Assembly: GCA_016931965.1 (NCBI GenBank)
Contig: JAFGDT010000098.1
Location: forward strand, 1 to 64,000
Source: a bacterium
GTDB taxonomy: Bacteria; Zhuqueibacterota; QNDG01; DSAB01
Direction: 5' to 3'
DNA: 64,000 nt
The translations under genes and the position numbers were made by a program. Positions within the stretch are counted from its first letter, which is position 1, and each line of letters starts with the position of its first letter. Positions 50,803 through 60,266 of the stretch are shown here, one piece after another. The notes below the pieces were generated by a model. The model did not search any database, was not told the origin of the DNA, and saw only the letters and a program-made list of their open reading frames with translations.

Positions 50803-51762
50803 TTACACCCTTGAATCCGATTCCTGAACATACCACTCAATAAATTTCTCAATGCCTTTTTGAATAGACACTTTTGGATAAAAATCCAATTCGGCTTTGG
50901 CTTTTTGAATATCTGCATATGTAACAGGGACATCACCTGGTTGATCGGGAAGTGATTTTATTTTGGCATTTTTACCTAATGCATTTTCCAGCAGACGAAC
51001 AAGATGTTTCAATTCAATTGTTTGCGACTCACCCAAATTATAAATATGATATCCTTTACACCTGTCAATTGCGTTTTCTATACCATCCACAATGTCTGTT
51101 ATATAGGTATAATCTCTACGACTTGTCCCATTTCCAAAAAAGGGAATTTCTTTTTCTTCTGAAATGAGTCTTGTAAATGTATATATCGCCATATCGGGTC
51201 GCTGTCTCGGACCATAAACAGTAAAAAATCGAAGACAGGTTACTGAAATAGAATAAAGATAAAAATAAGTGTATGCCAATAATTCACCAGCTCTTTTTGT
51301 AGATGCATAGGGCGAAATAGGGCAATCTACGGAATCATCCTCACTGAAGGGAACTTTGCTATTTTTACCGTAAACAGAGGAAGATGAAGCAAAAATAAAT
51401 TTAGAAACTTGGAATTGTGAGCTCATTTCTAATAGATTTAAAGTACCTTCGACATTGACTTTTTGGTAAAGATGAGGTTGTTGAATAGACGGACGAACAC
51501 CCGCTCTGGCAGCCAAATGAACGATAGCATCAAAATGCGTATTTTTGAACAGATCTTGAAGAAGTTTTTTGTCTAAAATATCCCCCTCGACCAACCGATA
51601 ATTCGGATGTCTTGACACTGTAACAATATTTAGACGTTTTATTCTTGGATCATAATACGAATTAAAATTATCTAAACAAACAACATCATCACCTCTTTCA
51701 ATCAAACGTTCACAAAGAAAAGATCCGATAAAACCGGCTCCGCCAGTGGCAAGAACACGCAT
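50803..51762 (-). CDS. NAD-dependent epimerase (UDP-glucuronate 4-epimerase-like)
   Basis: VLATGGAGFIGSFLCERLIERGDDVVCLDNFNSYYDPRIK; FASSSSVYGKNSKVPFSEDD; YASTKRAGELLAYTY; FFTVYGPRQRPDMAI. Confidence 0.9.
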   Translation of the reverse strand: MRVLATGGAGFIGSFLCERLIERGDDVVCLDNFNSYYDPRIKRLNIVTVSRHPNYRLVEGDILDKKLLQDLFKNTHFDAIVHLAARAGVRPSIQQPHLYQKVNVEGTLNLLEMSSQFQVSKFIFASSSSVYGKNSKVPFSEDDSVDCPISPYASTKRAGELLAYTYFYLYSISVTCLRFFTVYGPRQRPDMAIYTFTRLISEEKEIPFFGNGTSRRDYTYITDIVDGIENAIDRCKGYHIYNLGESQTIELKHLVRLLENALGKNAKIKSLPDQPGDVPVTYADIQKAKAELDFYPKVSIQKGIEKFIEWYVQESDSRV

Positions 51763-51772
51763 GATTTATTCC

Positions 51773-54079
51773 TTAATATCGATAGTAGCTATAACCCTCA
51801 TGAGCAACCTCAACGCCAGCGCAATTGAGAATCGCACCGATCACTTTTGCTTCCACATTTTGAAATAGCTCCAATTTCCGTTTTATATCTTCTCTGTGCG
51901 ATTTACCGGCTCTGATTAAAACAGCAACGCCATCAACAAGGGTCCCCAAAATGATAGCATCCGTAGCAGCCAAGAGAGGTGGAGTATCAAAAATAACAAA
52001 ATCATATCGCTTGGTTATTCCCTCGATAAATCTTTTCATTCTGATCGAACCCAAAAGCTCAGATGGATTGGGTATAAGAGAACCACACGTAATTAAAGAT
52101 AGATTCGGGATATAGGTTTCATTGATAACATTATCAAAAGATACAACACCAGTGAGATAATTGGTAAAACCCGGTTTCTTGGGGCAATTAAAACTGTTGT
52201 GCAATACGCCACGTCTCAGATCTGCATCAATCAAAAGAGTTTTTGATTTCTGTTGGGCCATTGTAATAGCCAAATTCGCCGCAGTAAATGATTTACCCTC
52301 TCCGGGTGAAACACTTCCAATAGCAATAGACCGAATAGGACCAATATTCTTTGAAAAAATAAGATTTGTACGTAATGACCGGTAAGCCTCACCCACAGGT
52401 GTTGGGGAATAATCATGCGTCACAATTTGTGAACTGATACTCTTCGCCTTCTCAGAATCCTGAAGTTCATAATCATCAAATTTGACTTTGGGAATAACAC
52501 CCAACAGAGGCAGTTTCAAGTAACGTTTTACATCCTGGTGTGTTCTGATCCTTTTATCTGCTATCTCCCAGATAACGGCCATCACAATCCCGAGGAGAAA
52601 TCCCAATACAGCTCCCATAAAGGCTTTGGTGATTTTATCTCCGGTTCGCGGAGCCGAAGGAGGTAAAGCTGGATCAATGACGTATGCATTTTCTGAAATA
52701 ACAGCCTCAGACAGCTCAGCTTCTGTAAATTGCCTGAGATACAAATTGTATATATCCTCATTGACTCTCCTCTGCCTTTCAAGTTTAATCAATTTCAAAT
52801 CCTCTTCAGGAAACGTATCCAATTCTTTTTGAAGTTCTTCCATCTGATCTTCGATTTGAGTAATCTGTCTATCCAATTCTATTAATTTATTCTTCGCCAA
52901 TGATACAATCCTATCTTCAAGAAATAACAATCTCGCATTACTTTCAATAACTTCTGGGTTCGTTTCTGGCAAATCTCTGTCCCAACGCAATCCTCTTATG
53001 AATTGCCTTTCATCTTCATATTGTTGTCTGATCAATTCCATATCGGAATCACCATCAAAAACCTCATTTTGAGCGATTTGTCTATATACATAAGGCGCAT
53101 CGATATCCATATTAAAATCGGCGGATGTAAAATCCATCAGTCCCAAACAAAAAATCAATTCATTGCGGAAAGTAGCCAATCTTGTACTGTCACCATGTAT
53201 TGCATTTAATCGATTGATTGTATCCTGTGTTTCTTGGTCAAGTCCCATTAAGTGTTCATTTCTGAAAGCTTTCAGTTGGCTGTCGTATTTATCGAGCTCT
53301 TGTTGCACCACTCTTAATTGATTTTCTAGAAAATTACTAAAAGCACGACTATTTTCATCCCTCATTTCAGAACTTTTCTCTATTAAGATTTCGGCCAACA
53401 TATTTACAGTTTGAGCCAAAAGTACTGGATCTCGATCCGCTAAGTAGATACCAATTTGATTATTTAAAGGTGGATTTGACCAAATACTTAATCTCGACTG
53501 AAGCGATCGTGAAGTCGATTGAAAGTGATGAATCCTAAAAGTCACATCTGTGTGATTGATCACTGCGTTTGGATTTAAGGAGAAAGAAAATCCATTGTAA
53601 GATACAGTATCTTCAATAAAGCGTTCAACTTGGAGGCTGTCCAACAGATCTGATTCAAAATACAAGGCACAGATGTTCGTAGGATAAAAACGCAATGTAT
53701 AAGTTCCTGGCACGGGTTCTTTCGTTGTCGAAAAGATTTTAAAAACATCCTGTCGGTTAATGAATGGTTGATCTTCCTGCTGAATCAACTCAACCGCCAA
53801 TCCGAGTGTTGCAGTCACCTCTTCGGCAAATGTACGGCTCTGCAACCGTGCAATACGGCTTTGTACAAGACTTTCCGGAACACCCCCAATATTTTCAAAG
53901 TGGATAATTACCTCGGTATCATAAATGGGTGGTTGTCTTTTCAAATAAAGAACCCATGGAATAGTAATCCCTAAAAAAGCAATTCCAATTAACCACCACC
54001 TCCGAATGATTCCCTTTAAATATCGAGAAAAATCAATACTTTCTTCACTTTCAACCGGATCTTCAAAAAAATTATCCAT
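51773..54079 (-). CDS. Wzc-like chain-length determinant / BY-kinase
   Basis: Wzz N-term, coiled coil, GNVR-like second TM region, Walker A GSVSPGEGKSFTAANLAITMAQQ, Walker A' TLLIDADLRRG, C-terminal Tyr cluster EGYSYYRY. Confidence 0.93.
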   Translation of the reverse strand: MDNFFEDPVESEESIDFSRYLKGIIRRWWLIGIAFLGITIPWVLYLKRQPPIYDTEVIIHFENIGGVPESLVQSRIARLQSRTFAEEVTATLGLAVELIQQEDQPFINRQDVFKIFSTTKEPVPGTYTLRFYPTNICALYFESDLLDSLQVERFIEDTVSYNGFSFSLNPNAVINHTDVTFRIHHFQSTSRSLQSRLSIWSNPPLNNQIGIYLADRDPVLLAQTVNMLAEILIEKSSEMRDENSRAFSNFLENQLRVVQQELDKYDSQLKAFRNEHLMGLDQETQDTINRLNAIHGDSTRLATFRNELIFCLGLMDFTSADFNMDIDAPYVYRQIAQNEVFDGDSDMELIRQQYEDERQFIRGLRWDRDLPETNPEVIESNARLLFLEDRIVSLAKNKLIELDRQITQIEDQMEELQKELDTFPEEDLKLIKLERQRRVNEDIYNLYLRQFTEAELSEAVISENAYVIDPALPPSAPRTGDKITKAFMGAVLGFLLGIVMAVIWEIADKRIRTHQDVKRYLKLPLLGVIPKVKFDDYELQDSEKAKSISSQIVTHDYSPTPVGEAYRSLRTNLIFSKNIGPIRSIAIGSVSPGEGKSFTAANLAITMAQQKSKTLLIDADLRRGVLHNSFNCPKKPGFTNYLTGVVSFDNVINETYIPNLSLITCGSLIPNPSELLGSIRMKRFIEGITKRYDFVIFDTPPLLAATDAIILGTLVDGVAVLIRAGKSHREDIKRKLELFQNVEAKVIGAILNCAGVEVAHEGYSYYRY

Positions 54080-54119
54080 TCCAACTCCTCATAATGTATC
54101 CAAACGGGACAACGGTTGA

Positions 54120-54833
54120 TCACCAATATCCTGATCTCAATCTAAGATAAAGCAAAACCATTGAGGCAAGAAGATTGATGATATTGATATAAAAATAGAA
54201 ATCCATCCGACCCTGAGCAGGAGCAATAATTTGATCCCCCGATTCTATACCTGCATCTTCGAGTGAATACCCTTCCTCGAAGCTTTCCAGCAGATTTTTT
54301 TTCACAACCTTACCCCCTCTTTCCACCACCATACCTGATAAGTCACAATTGTACGTCGGCCCACCAGCCAATGTAACCAGATCATGAAGCGAAGCGGATG
54401 GATCAATACGATAAGCTCCTGGTCTTTGAAAAGCACCCTGCATCGTCACCCGAATCAGGGGGCGAACACTGACATAGAGATTTTTCATGTATGCTTCAAG
54501 TTTCTCCCTCAGGCTTTGCATCAGCTCAACCTCCGTTAATCCGCTCACCCGTACTTCTCCAATAAGTGGCATAATAATATAACCCCTTGAATCAATTCCA
54601 TAATCACCGCTCAGGATATCATTACCCACCGCTTCCAGATCCAATTTCATGACCTGGATCCTAACAGCATCTCCTGGTCGAAAAATAGTCAACGTCTTGG
54701 CGGTATTACTCCATTGATAATCGGTCGTCAATTGTGCATTCAACAGTGATGAAAATGATCCTCCTAACAGAAATTGACCTATGATAAAATATTTAAAAAC
54801 AATCCGCATGATGTTACATTTAGGAACAGACAT
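54120..54833 (-). CDS. Wza-like polysaccharide export protein (Poly_export/SLBB)
   Basis: FRPGDAVRIQVMKLD...GDYGIDSRGYIIMPLIGEVRVSGLTEVELMQSLREKLEAYM; SLBB-like GAFQRPGAYRIDPSASLHDLVTLAGG. Confidence 0.9.
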   Translation of the reverse strand: MSVPKCNIMRIVFKYFIIGQFLLGGSFSSLLNAQLTTDYQWSNTAKTLTIFRPGDAVRIQVMKLDLEAVGNDILSGDYGIDSRGYIIMPLIGEVRVSGLTEVELMQSLREKLEAYMKNLYVSVRPLIRVTMQGAFQRPGAYRIDPSASLHDLVTLAGGPTYNCDLSGMVVERGGKVVKKNLLESFEEGYSLEDAGIESGDQIIAPAQGRMDFYFYINIINLLASMVLLYLRLRSGYW

Positions 54834-54855
54834 TCATAAATCCCTTCCGTGTTTA

Positions 54856-54861
54856 ATTATA
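54856..54861 (-). promoter_or_regulatory. Candidate -10 element (TATAAT) upstream of the Wza-like gene
   Basis: TATAAT on the minus strand between the terminator and the ATG at 54833; no well-spaced -35 (nearest TTGCAA is 22 bp upstream). Confidence 0.3.
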
Positions 54862-54922
54862 ATTACACAAATCCATTAAATTATTGCAAATAATATACCA
54901 TGAAAAGACACCCTAATTCTAT

Positions 54923-54953
54923 AAAAAAACATCCGTTGAACTCACCGGATGTT
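54923..54953 (-). terminator. Rho-independent terminator downstream of the STAS gene
   Basis: Minus strand AACATCCG-GTGAGTTCAA-CGGATGTT followed by T-run: perfect 8-bp stem, 10-nt loop. Confidence 0.88.
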
Positions 54954-54988
54954 ATGATCATTCCTGTTCCTAATTCACCACTTCTCAT

Positions 54989-55693
54989 TTAACGAGAACG
55001 ATAAAAACGATACCGTTTTCCCTTCGTTTCGAGATTCAACTTTTTAAGGAGCGAATACATTCGAAACCAACCAATCTGAACCAAACCATATTTTTTCGTT
55101 CTTAATTGTTCACAAATCCCCTTGGTCCCCCAAAATGGATTCTCGATAACAATCATTTTGATTTTTTCCATTAATGGCAAATCTTTTAATGGAATCGTTG
55201 GATTTGATGAATGGGTGTTTGTCCTCTTCTGCGCGTATTTGAGAGCAGTGACAGCTTGGATATTTGAAAAATCTGAAGGTTCTTTTTTAATTGGTTGTCT
55301 TAATTCAAAATCTATATTTGAGATATCAATTCCACGGATAATGTCAAACTCGTCTATAGCCTCTTCTATCGAATCGTAATAGTTGAGAATTTTATTAAAT
55401 TCCAACATTTCAAATACTTCAAAGACTTCATAACTCATTTGAACGATCTTTAAATCCCCTCCCCGATCCTTGATATTTTTTATCTCACTCACAAAAACAC
55501 CCCACCCTGCACTACTGATATAGGTAACCCCTCCGAGATCTGCAATAATGAGGTATTTTTTTTCCTTTATTAGTTTCTCAATAACTCTTGCCAATTCCTG
55601 GCAAGTTGTTGTATCCACATATCCTAAAATCGTTATCAAAGCAATATCAAATCGTGCACCGACATCATTGACTGAGATCTTAATTCCCTGCAT
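54989..55693 (-). CDS. STAS-domain (anti-sigma-factor antagonist-like) protein with C-terminal transposase-like HTH
   Basis: STAS: YLIIADLGGVTYISSAGWGVFVSEIKNIKDRGGDLKIVQMS; C-term MEKIKMIVIENPFWGTKGICEQLRTKKYGLVQIGWFRMYSLLKKLNLETKGKRYRFYRSR resembles HTH of IS3/IS481-type transposases. Confidence 0.82.
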   Translation of the reverse strand: MQGIKISVNDVGARFDIALITILGYVDTTTCQELARVIEKLIKEKKYLIIADLGGVTYISSAGWGVFVSEIKNIKDRGGDLKIVQMSYEVFEVFEMLEFNKILNYYDSIEEAIDEFDIIRGIDISNIDFELRQPIKKEPSDFSNIQAVTALKYAQKRTNTHSSNPTIPLKDLPLMEKIKMIVIENPFWGTKGICEQLRTKKYGLVQIGWFRMYSLLKKLNLETKGKRYRFYRSR

Positions 55694-55751
55694 GAATATC
55701 CTTTATTGATCAAAAATAAACAACCTATGATTAAAAGAAATTGATTACAAT

Positions 55752-57239
55752 TTATTTTTTCCTTGAAATGCATTTACTGTATAATTGAATATACTTCTTT
55801 GATGAAATATTCCATGAAAAATCTTCTCGCATACCGTTTTTCATAATTTTAAACCATAGCTTTTTATTTGAATAGGTGGCTACAGCTCGTTTAACGGCTC
55901 TTAAAACATCACTGCCATTGAAACGGTTAAAAACAAAACCTGTTCCCTTCCCAGTTTCTGGATGAAACGTCTTTATTGAATTGTATTCCTCTCCCTTTGA
56001 ATATACAATAGGGACACTACCATATTTTAGACAAGACAATTGATCTAATCCATGTGTATCATATTTTGAAGGAACAAGAACAATATCTGCCCCTGCTTTA
56101 ATAAGATGGGCTGTTGAAAGATCATAAACCAGATCAATTCCCAATCGATCACTATATTTTTTCTTGACCTGCTTAAAAAACTGATAATAGGCTTTAATCT
56201 CTTGTCCGATAAGAATTAAAACAATATTCATCTCCATCAACTTGCCAATGATCTTTTTCATGAGTGCCAAGCCTTCATCATCTATTATATTGGAGATAAT
56301 AGCGAGTACAGCCGTCTCCTCAGAATAAGGAATATGATATTTTTCTAAAAGAGCACGTTTATTCTGTTGTTTACTGCCAATGTCTTTAATACCATACTTA
56401 AAGGGTATCAAATTATCGACTTCAGGATTCCAAACACTATAATCGATTCCACTTGAAATACTGTAATATTTTTCACGACGGGAATTGAGTACTTCCTCCA
56501 TGTTATACTTGTTATTTTTGTTCGGCTGATGCGGTGTGCTATACTTGTTGCTCACGATATTAACTGCATCGGCATAAACAATTCCCGCTTTTAAAAAACT
56601 GCAGTGCCCATGAAATTCAATACCACTTCCTGGAAAAACAAAATTTCCATTGACACCCATATACGACAGACAATTTGGATGAAAGTTCCCCTGAGAATTA
56701 AAATTATGGACGGTAAAAAGTGAGGAAGTATGATGAAAAAAGGGATTGTCCTTATTCATTGTTTTGAGAAAAAAGGGTATCAAACCGGACTGCCAATCAT
56801 TACAGTGAATGACATCAGGTTGCCATTGCAGTTTCGTCAACGTTTCCAAAACACCCTTGGAAAAAAGAATAAATCGACGGTCATTATCTTGATAATCTTT
56901 CCCGTTTTTATTATCCACATAGAGGCCATCCCTAAAAAAAAATGGTTTATAATCAATAAAATATATTTGCACTTTCGAATTTGGAAGAAAAGCCGATTTT
57001 ACATTGATGCGGACGGTCTCATCTCCCAGAGGGACATCAATATCTTGAAGTCGAATCACATCGCGAAGAACATACTTGCGCTCATTCACAATTCGATATT
57101 GTGGTGTAATGACGCGCACATCATGTCCCAAATCCTTTAAGGCTTTTGGAAGCGCTCCTCCCACATTTCCCAGCTCGCCCGTATTGGTAAATGGAGCGAC
57201 CTCTGAAAAGACCATTAATATTTTGAGCATACTCTTCAT
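55752..57239 (-). CDS. Glycogen/starch synthase (GlgA, GT5)-like protein, probably catalytically altered
   Basis: GlgA-like throughout (SEVAPFTNTGELGNVGGALPKALKDLGHDVRVITPQY; DVIHCNDWQSGLIP; LFTVHNFNSQGNF; ADIVLVPSKYDTHGLDQLSCLKYGSVPIV) but with catalytic motif substitutions. Confidence 0.88.
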   Translation of the reverse strand: MKSMLKILMVFSEVAPFTNTGELGNVGGALPKALKDLGHDVRVITPQYRIVNERKYVLRDVIRLQDIDVPLGDETVRINVKSAFLPNSKVQIYFIDYKPFFFRDGLYVDNKNGKDYQDNDRRFILFSKGVLETLTKLQWQPDVIHCNDWQSGLIPFFLKTMNKDNPFFHHTSSLFTVHNFNSQGNFHPNCLSYMGVNGNFVFPGSGIEFHGHCSFLKAGIVYADAVNIVSNKYSTPHQPNKNNKYNMEEVLNSRREKYYSISSGIDYSVWNPEVDNLIPFKYGIKDIGSKQQNKRALLEKYHIPYSEETAVLAIISNIIDDEGLALMKKIIGKLMEMNIVLILIGQEIKAYYQFFKQVKKKYSDRLGIDLVYDLSTAHLIKAGADIVLVPSKYDTHGLDQLSCLKYGSVPIVYSKGEEYNSIKTFHPETGKGTGFVFNRFNGSDVLRAVKRAVATYSNKKLWFKIMKNGMREDFSWNISSKKYIQLYSKCISRKK

Positions 57240-57303
57240 AAATTCCCCTCAAATGACCCTATCGATATACTGTAAAATAAAGAAGGCGCCACCCACCCCA
57301 ATC

Positions 57304-58140
57304 TCACTGCAGTTCCGATATATACCGGTTGGCCTGACTAACATATTCACTTGTGGGATAATTATCAATTAGCTTCTGAAACTCTCTTATTGCTCTTTCA
57401 TTATCGTTTAAGCGGGCATAACAGAGTCCCAACTTTAACTGAGCATCAGCATCTTTATTCGAATTGGAAAAAGAAAACACTTTTTCAAAAGAAACAATGG
57501 CCTGTTGATATTGTCCCAAACCGTAATAGCATTCCCCAATCCAATATTGACAGTTATCCGAAAGGGTATGCCTGCTGTTTACGGTTAAAAGATCTTCAAA
57601 TTGCTGAATGGCTTCTCTGTAATTACGAGAATTATATTCTTTAAGAGCAATATTATAGCGATCGGTAAACGTCGTTGCTTGTAATACGGGCTCTACACTT
57701 TCTCGAGATTGGGTTGTGCTTTGTGTAGTCCCTTGTTGTCCTGAAGAAGACACACTTTCTCTTTGAGCTGTCGTTCCTGCGAGACTTGACTCTTGCGCTT
57801 GAAGCACTTCTTGTTCACTTTCCAATTGCTGAATCTTCGATTCAATACTGGATCTATCTGTTGCTGTTTGTTGATTGGTGGCTGGTTTGGTTTCTTCTGT
57901 GACTCCCAATAATCTCAAAACGTCATCTTCTGCGATCGTTTCTTCCTCTGTGGTTCTTGCCTTTGTATCTGTCAATCCAAGGAGCTCATCAATATCTGCT
58001 ACACTTTCTACTTCTGTTTCCTGCTGTGTTGTACTTCCCGTTGTAGCACATCCGATAAACCATATTAGACTGCATGTAATAAAGCTCATAAAAAATAAAC
58101 GCATATATTTCATTGTATCCATGGCCCCTTCTCCTCTCAT
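57304..58140 (-). CDS. TPR-containing lipoprotein (YbgF/CpoB-like)
   Basis: Lipobox-like LIWFIGC; Gln/Thr/Ser-rich linker; TPR repeats YNIALKEYNSRNYREAIQQFEDLLT...NCQYWIGECYYGLGQYQQAIVSFEKV. Confidence 0.8.
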   Translation of the reverse strand: MRGEGAMDTMKYMRLFFMSFITCSLIWFIGCATTGSTTQQETEVESVADIDELLGLTDTKARTTEEETIAEDDVLRLLGVTEETKPATNQQTATDRSSIESKIQQLESEQEVLQAQESSLAGTTAQRESVSSSGQQGTTQSTTQSRESVEPVLQATTFTDRYNIALKEYNSRNYREAIQQFEDLLTVNSRHTLSDNCQYWIGECYYGLGQYQQAIVSFEKVFSFSNSNKDADAQLKLGLCYARLNDNERAIREFQKLIDNYPTSEYVSQANRYISELQ

Positions 58141-58191
58141 TCTTAAATCTGAAGATTTGATCCTTTAATGTATTGAAAATAATTGAAAAAA

Positions 58192-59016
58192 TCAAGATTT
58201 TTTCAAACCTAATGATCTATCTTTTTTCAATTTGATAAATAAAATAAGCCCAATCAAAAACATGAAAAAAGAAATCAACTGATTGAACGTTAATGTTAAT
58301 CCTATAAAGCGAAATGTAACCGAAGCTTCATAATAACGAACAAAATCGACTGCAAAACGGAATATCCCATAAAGTATAAAAAATAGGGAAGATAAAAGGC
58401 CATCTACACGGGGTTTTCTATCAAACAAGAGAAGAGCGCATAAAATAATCAAACCGTAAAGTGAAGAATATAACTGGGTAGGATGAATGGGTTGAGAAGG
58501 AAAAGTCACTCCTGCCGGACTTCTTAAGGGAAAAACAACAGCCCAAGGTAAATCACATGTTTTGCCATAACAACATCCGGCCAAAAAACAACCAATGCGG
58601 GTTAAGAAAATGCCAAGAGCAAACGAAGGTGCAAAGACATCAAAAAGTCGTAAAACCGGAATTTTTTTTCTTCGACAATATAGAAAAATAGCCAAAAGAG
58701 CCAGGACAACACCACCCAACATCGATGTTCCCCCAATGCCAATCTCTCCCGAGCTCTGGATAGGATTAAATGTATCGGTCCAATGTCCCCGAAATTCATC
58801 CACATGTGTCACAACATAAAGTAATCGAGACCCAACAATGGCACAAATAACCACGATGATAGACACATCCATCACATGGTTACGCTCAAGATTTCGTTTC
58901 TTAACCCGATATATGGACCAATAGATCCCTATCAAAAAGGAAAGGGCCAACATAAGACCATAGGAGTGAATCTGAAATCTGCCAAAACTGATCAATGTGG
59001 GATACATAATTATCAT
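58192..59016 (-). CDS. lgt: Prolipoprotein diacylglyceryl transferase
   Basis: RFQIHSYGLMLALSFLIGIYW; GGVVLALLAIFLYCRRKKI; RIGCFLAGCCYGKTCDLPWAVVFP; QPIHPTQLYSS. Confidence 0.95.
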   Translation of the reverse strand: MIIMYPTLISFGRFQIHSYGLMLALSFLIGIYWSIYRVKKRNLERNHVMDVSIIVVICAIVGSRLLYVVTHVDEFRGHWTDTFNPIQSSGEIGIGGTSMLGGVVLALLAIFLYCRRKKIPVLRLFDVFAPSFALGIFLTRIGCFLAGCCYGKTCDLPWAVVFPLRSPAGVTFPSQPIHPTQLYSSLYGLIILCALLLFDRKPRVDGLLSSLFFILYGIFRFAVDFVRYYEASVTFRFIGLTLTFNQLISFFMFLIGLILFIKLKKDRSLGLKKS

Positions 59017-59033
59017 TCCTCCCTATAATGAGA

Positions 59034-60266
59034 TTAATACTTATACCGCTGACTGGATACATTCATGGCCAAACCCATGAGGATTAAAGTCATGAAAAGT
59101 GAAGATCCTCCATAACTTAGAAAAGGAAGAGGCAATCCTGTGATGGGCACAAGCCCAACCGTCATACCAATATTCACAAAAAATTGAAAAGCAAGAATAG
59201 AAACAGATCCAGTGACCACCAAACCAGCGAAATCATTTCGTGCTGTTCTTGCTATGTGGAGCAGATGATAAAAGAGAAATAAAAACAATGTCAAAGCCAC
59301 CATAACACCAAGAAATCCAAACTCTTCCCCAAAAACAGAAAAAATAAAATCTGTATGTTGCTCCGGCAAAAAGCGAAGTTGAGTTTGCGACCCTTGCATA
59401 AAACCTTTACCCAAAATATTTCCCGAACCGATGGCCACTCTGGATTGAATGGCTTGATATGCCGCTCCGTGAGGATCCGTCTTTATCCCTAAAAAAATGA
59501 GAATACGTTGCTGTTGATACGGCTCAAACGTTGACCACACAACAGGTGCCAGTAAACCTAAAAAAAGACTGATACCTGTGATACATAACCTTTTCCACCA
59601 TCGAATTTTTTTAATAAAGAATCCTGCCCATAATATAACCAAAAAACCAATAAAACTGAAAAGATGAAAACCCGATACCAAAGCAAAAAAAGGAACAAAC
59701 AGATAAAATATGATTTTCCATGTAATACCTGCCCATACGACCATAAAAACAAAAATGGCAAAAAATACAGATGCGGTACCTACGTCAGGTTGTTTTAAAA
59801 TCAAAAGAACAGGCAAAATGATCAAACTCAAAGCAATGAGAAACTGTCTCCAATTTAAATGACCCTCCTTTTTTTGAGATAAATAATGTGCAAGTGCAAG
59901 CACTGTGGCCACTTTTGACAATTCAGAGGGCTGAAATTGGAAACTTCCAAAGGAAATCCAGCGATGAACCTGTCCGGACGAAGCAAACAGAACAACCAAC
60001 AAAAGAACAAGAGAGAATAGGTACCCTATATATGCACCCCGAAAGAACAACTGAAACGGTATGAATAAAATAATAATAAATAGAATAAATCCCAAACAAA
60101 ACCATACAATTTGTTTCTCGAAATCCGTAGACAGAGAAACTGTTTCTCTACCTGCCATAATGCTGTAGAGACAGAGAAATCCGATAAAAAGAAGAGACAA
60201 CATCTCTAATAAGAGAACGTAATCCAACGATAAATTTTTTAACCGACTGATATACTGTCTCTTCAT
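59034..60266 (-). CDS. rodA: Rod-shape SEDS peptidoglycan glycosyltransferase RodA
   Basis: FQFQPSELSKVATVLALAHYLS; LKQPDVGTASVF; GKGFMQGSQTQLRFLPEQHTDFIFSVFGEEFGFLG; GLPLPFLSYGGSSLFM. Confidence 0.96.
   Translation of the reverse strand: MKRQYISRLKNLSLDYVLLLEMLSLLFIGFLCLYSIMAGRETVSLSTDFEKQIVWFCLGFILFIIILFIPFQLFFRGAYIGYLFSLVLLLVVLFASSGQVHRWISFGSFQFQPSELSKVATVLALAHYLSQKKEGHLNWRQFLIALSLIILPVLLILKQPDVGTASVFFAIFVFMVVWAGITWKIIFYLFVPFFALVSGFHLFSFIGFLVILWAGFFIKKIRWWKRLCITGISLFLGLLAPVVWSTFEPYQQQRILIFLGIKTDPHGAAYQAIQSRVAIGSGNILGKGFMQGSQTQLRFLPEQHTDFIFSVFGEEFGFLGVMVALTLFLFLFYHLLHIARTARNDFAGLVVTGSVSILAFQFFVNIGMTVGLVPITGLPLPFLSYGGSSLFMTLILMGLAMNVSSQRYKY

Noticed and set aside
56730-57140. 136-aa plus-strand ORF
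   Set aside because: Antisense to the GlgA-like gene; no domain features.
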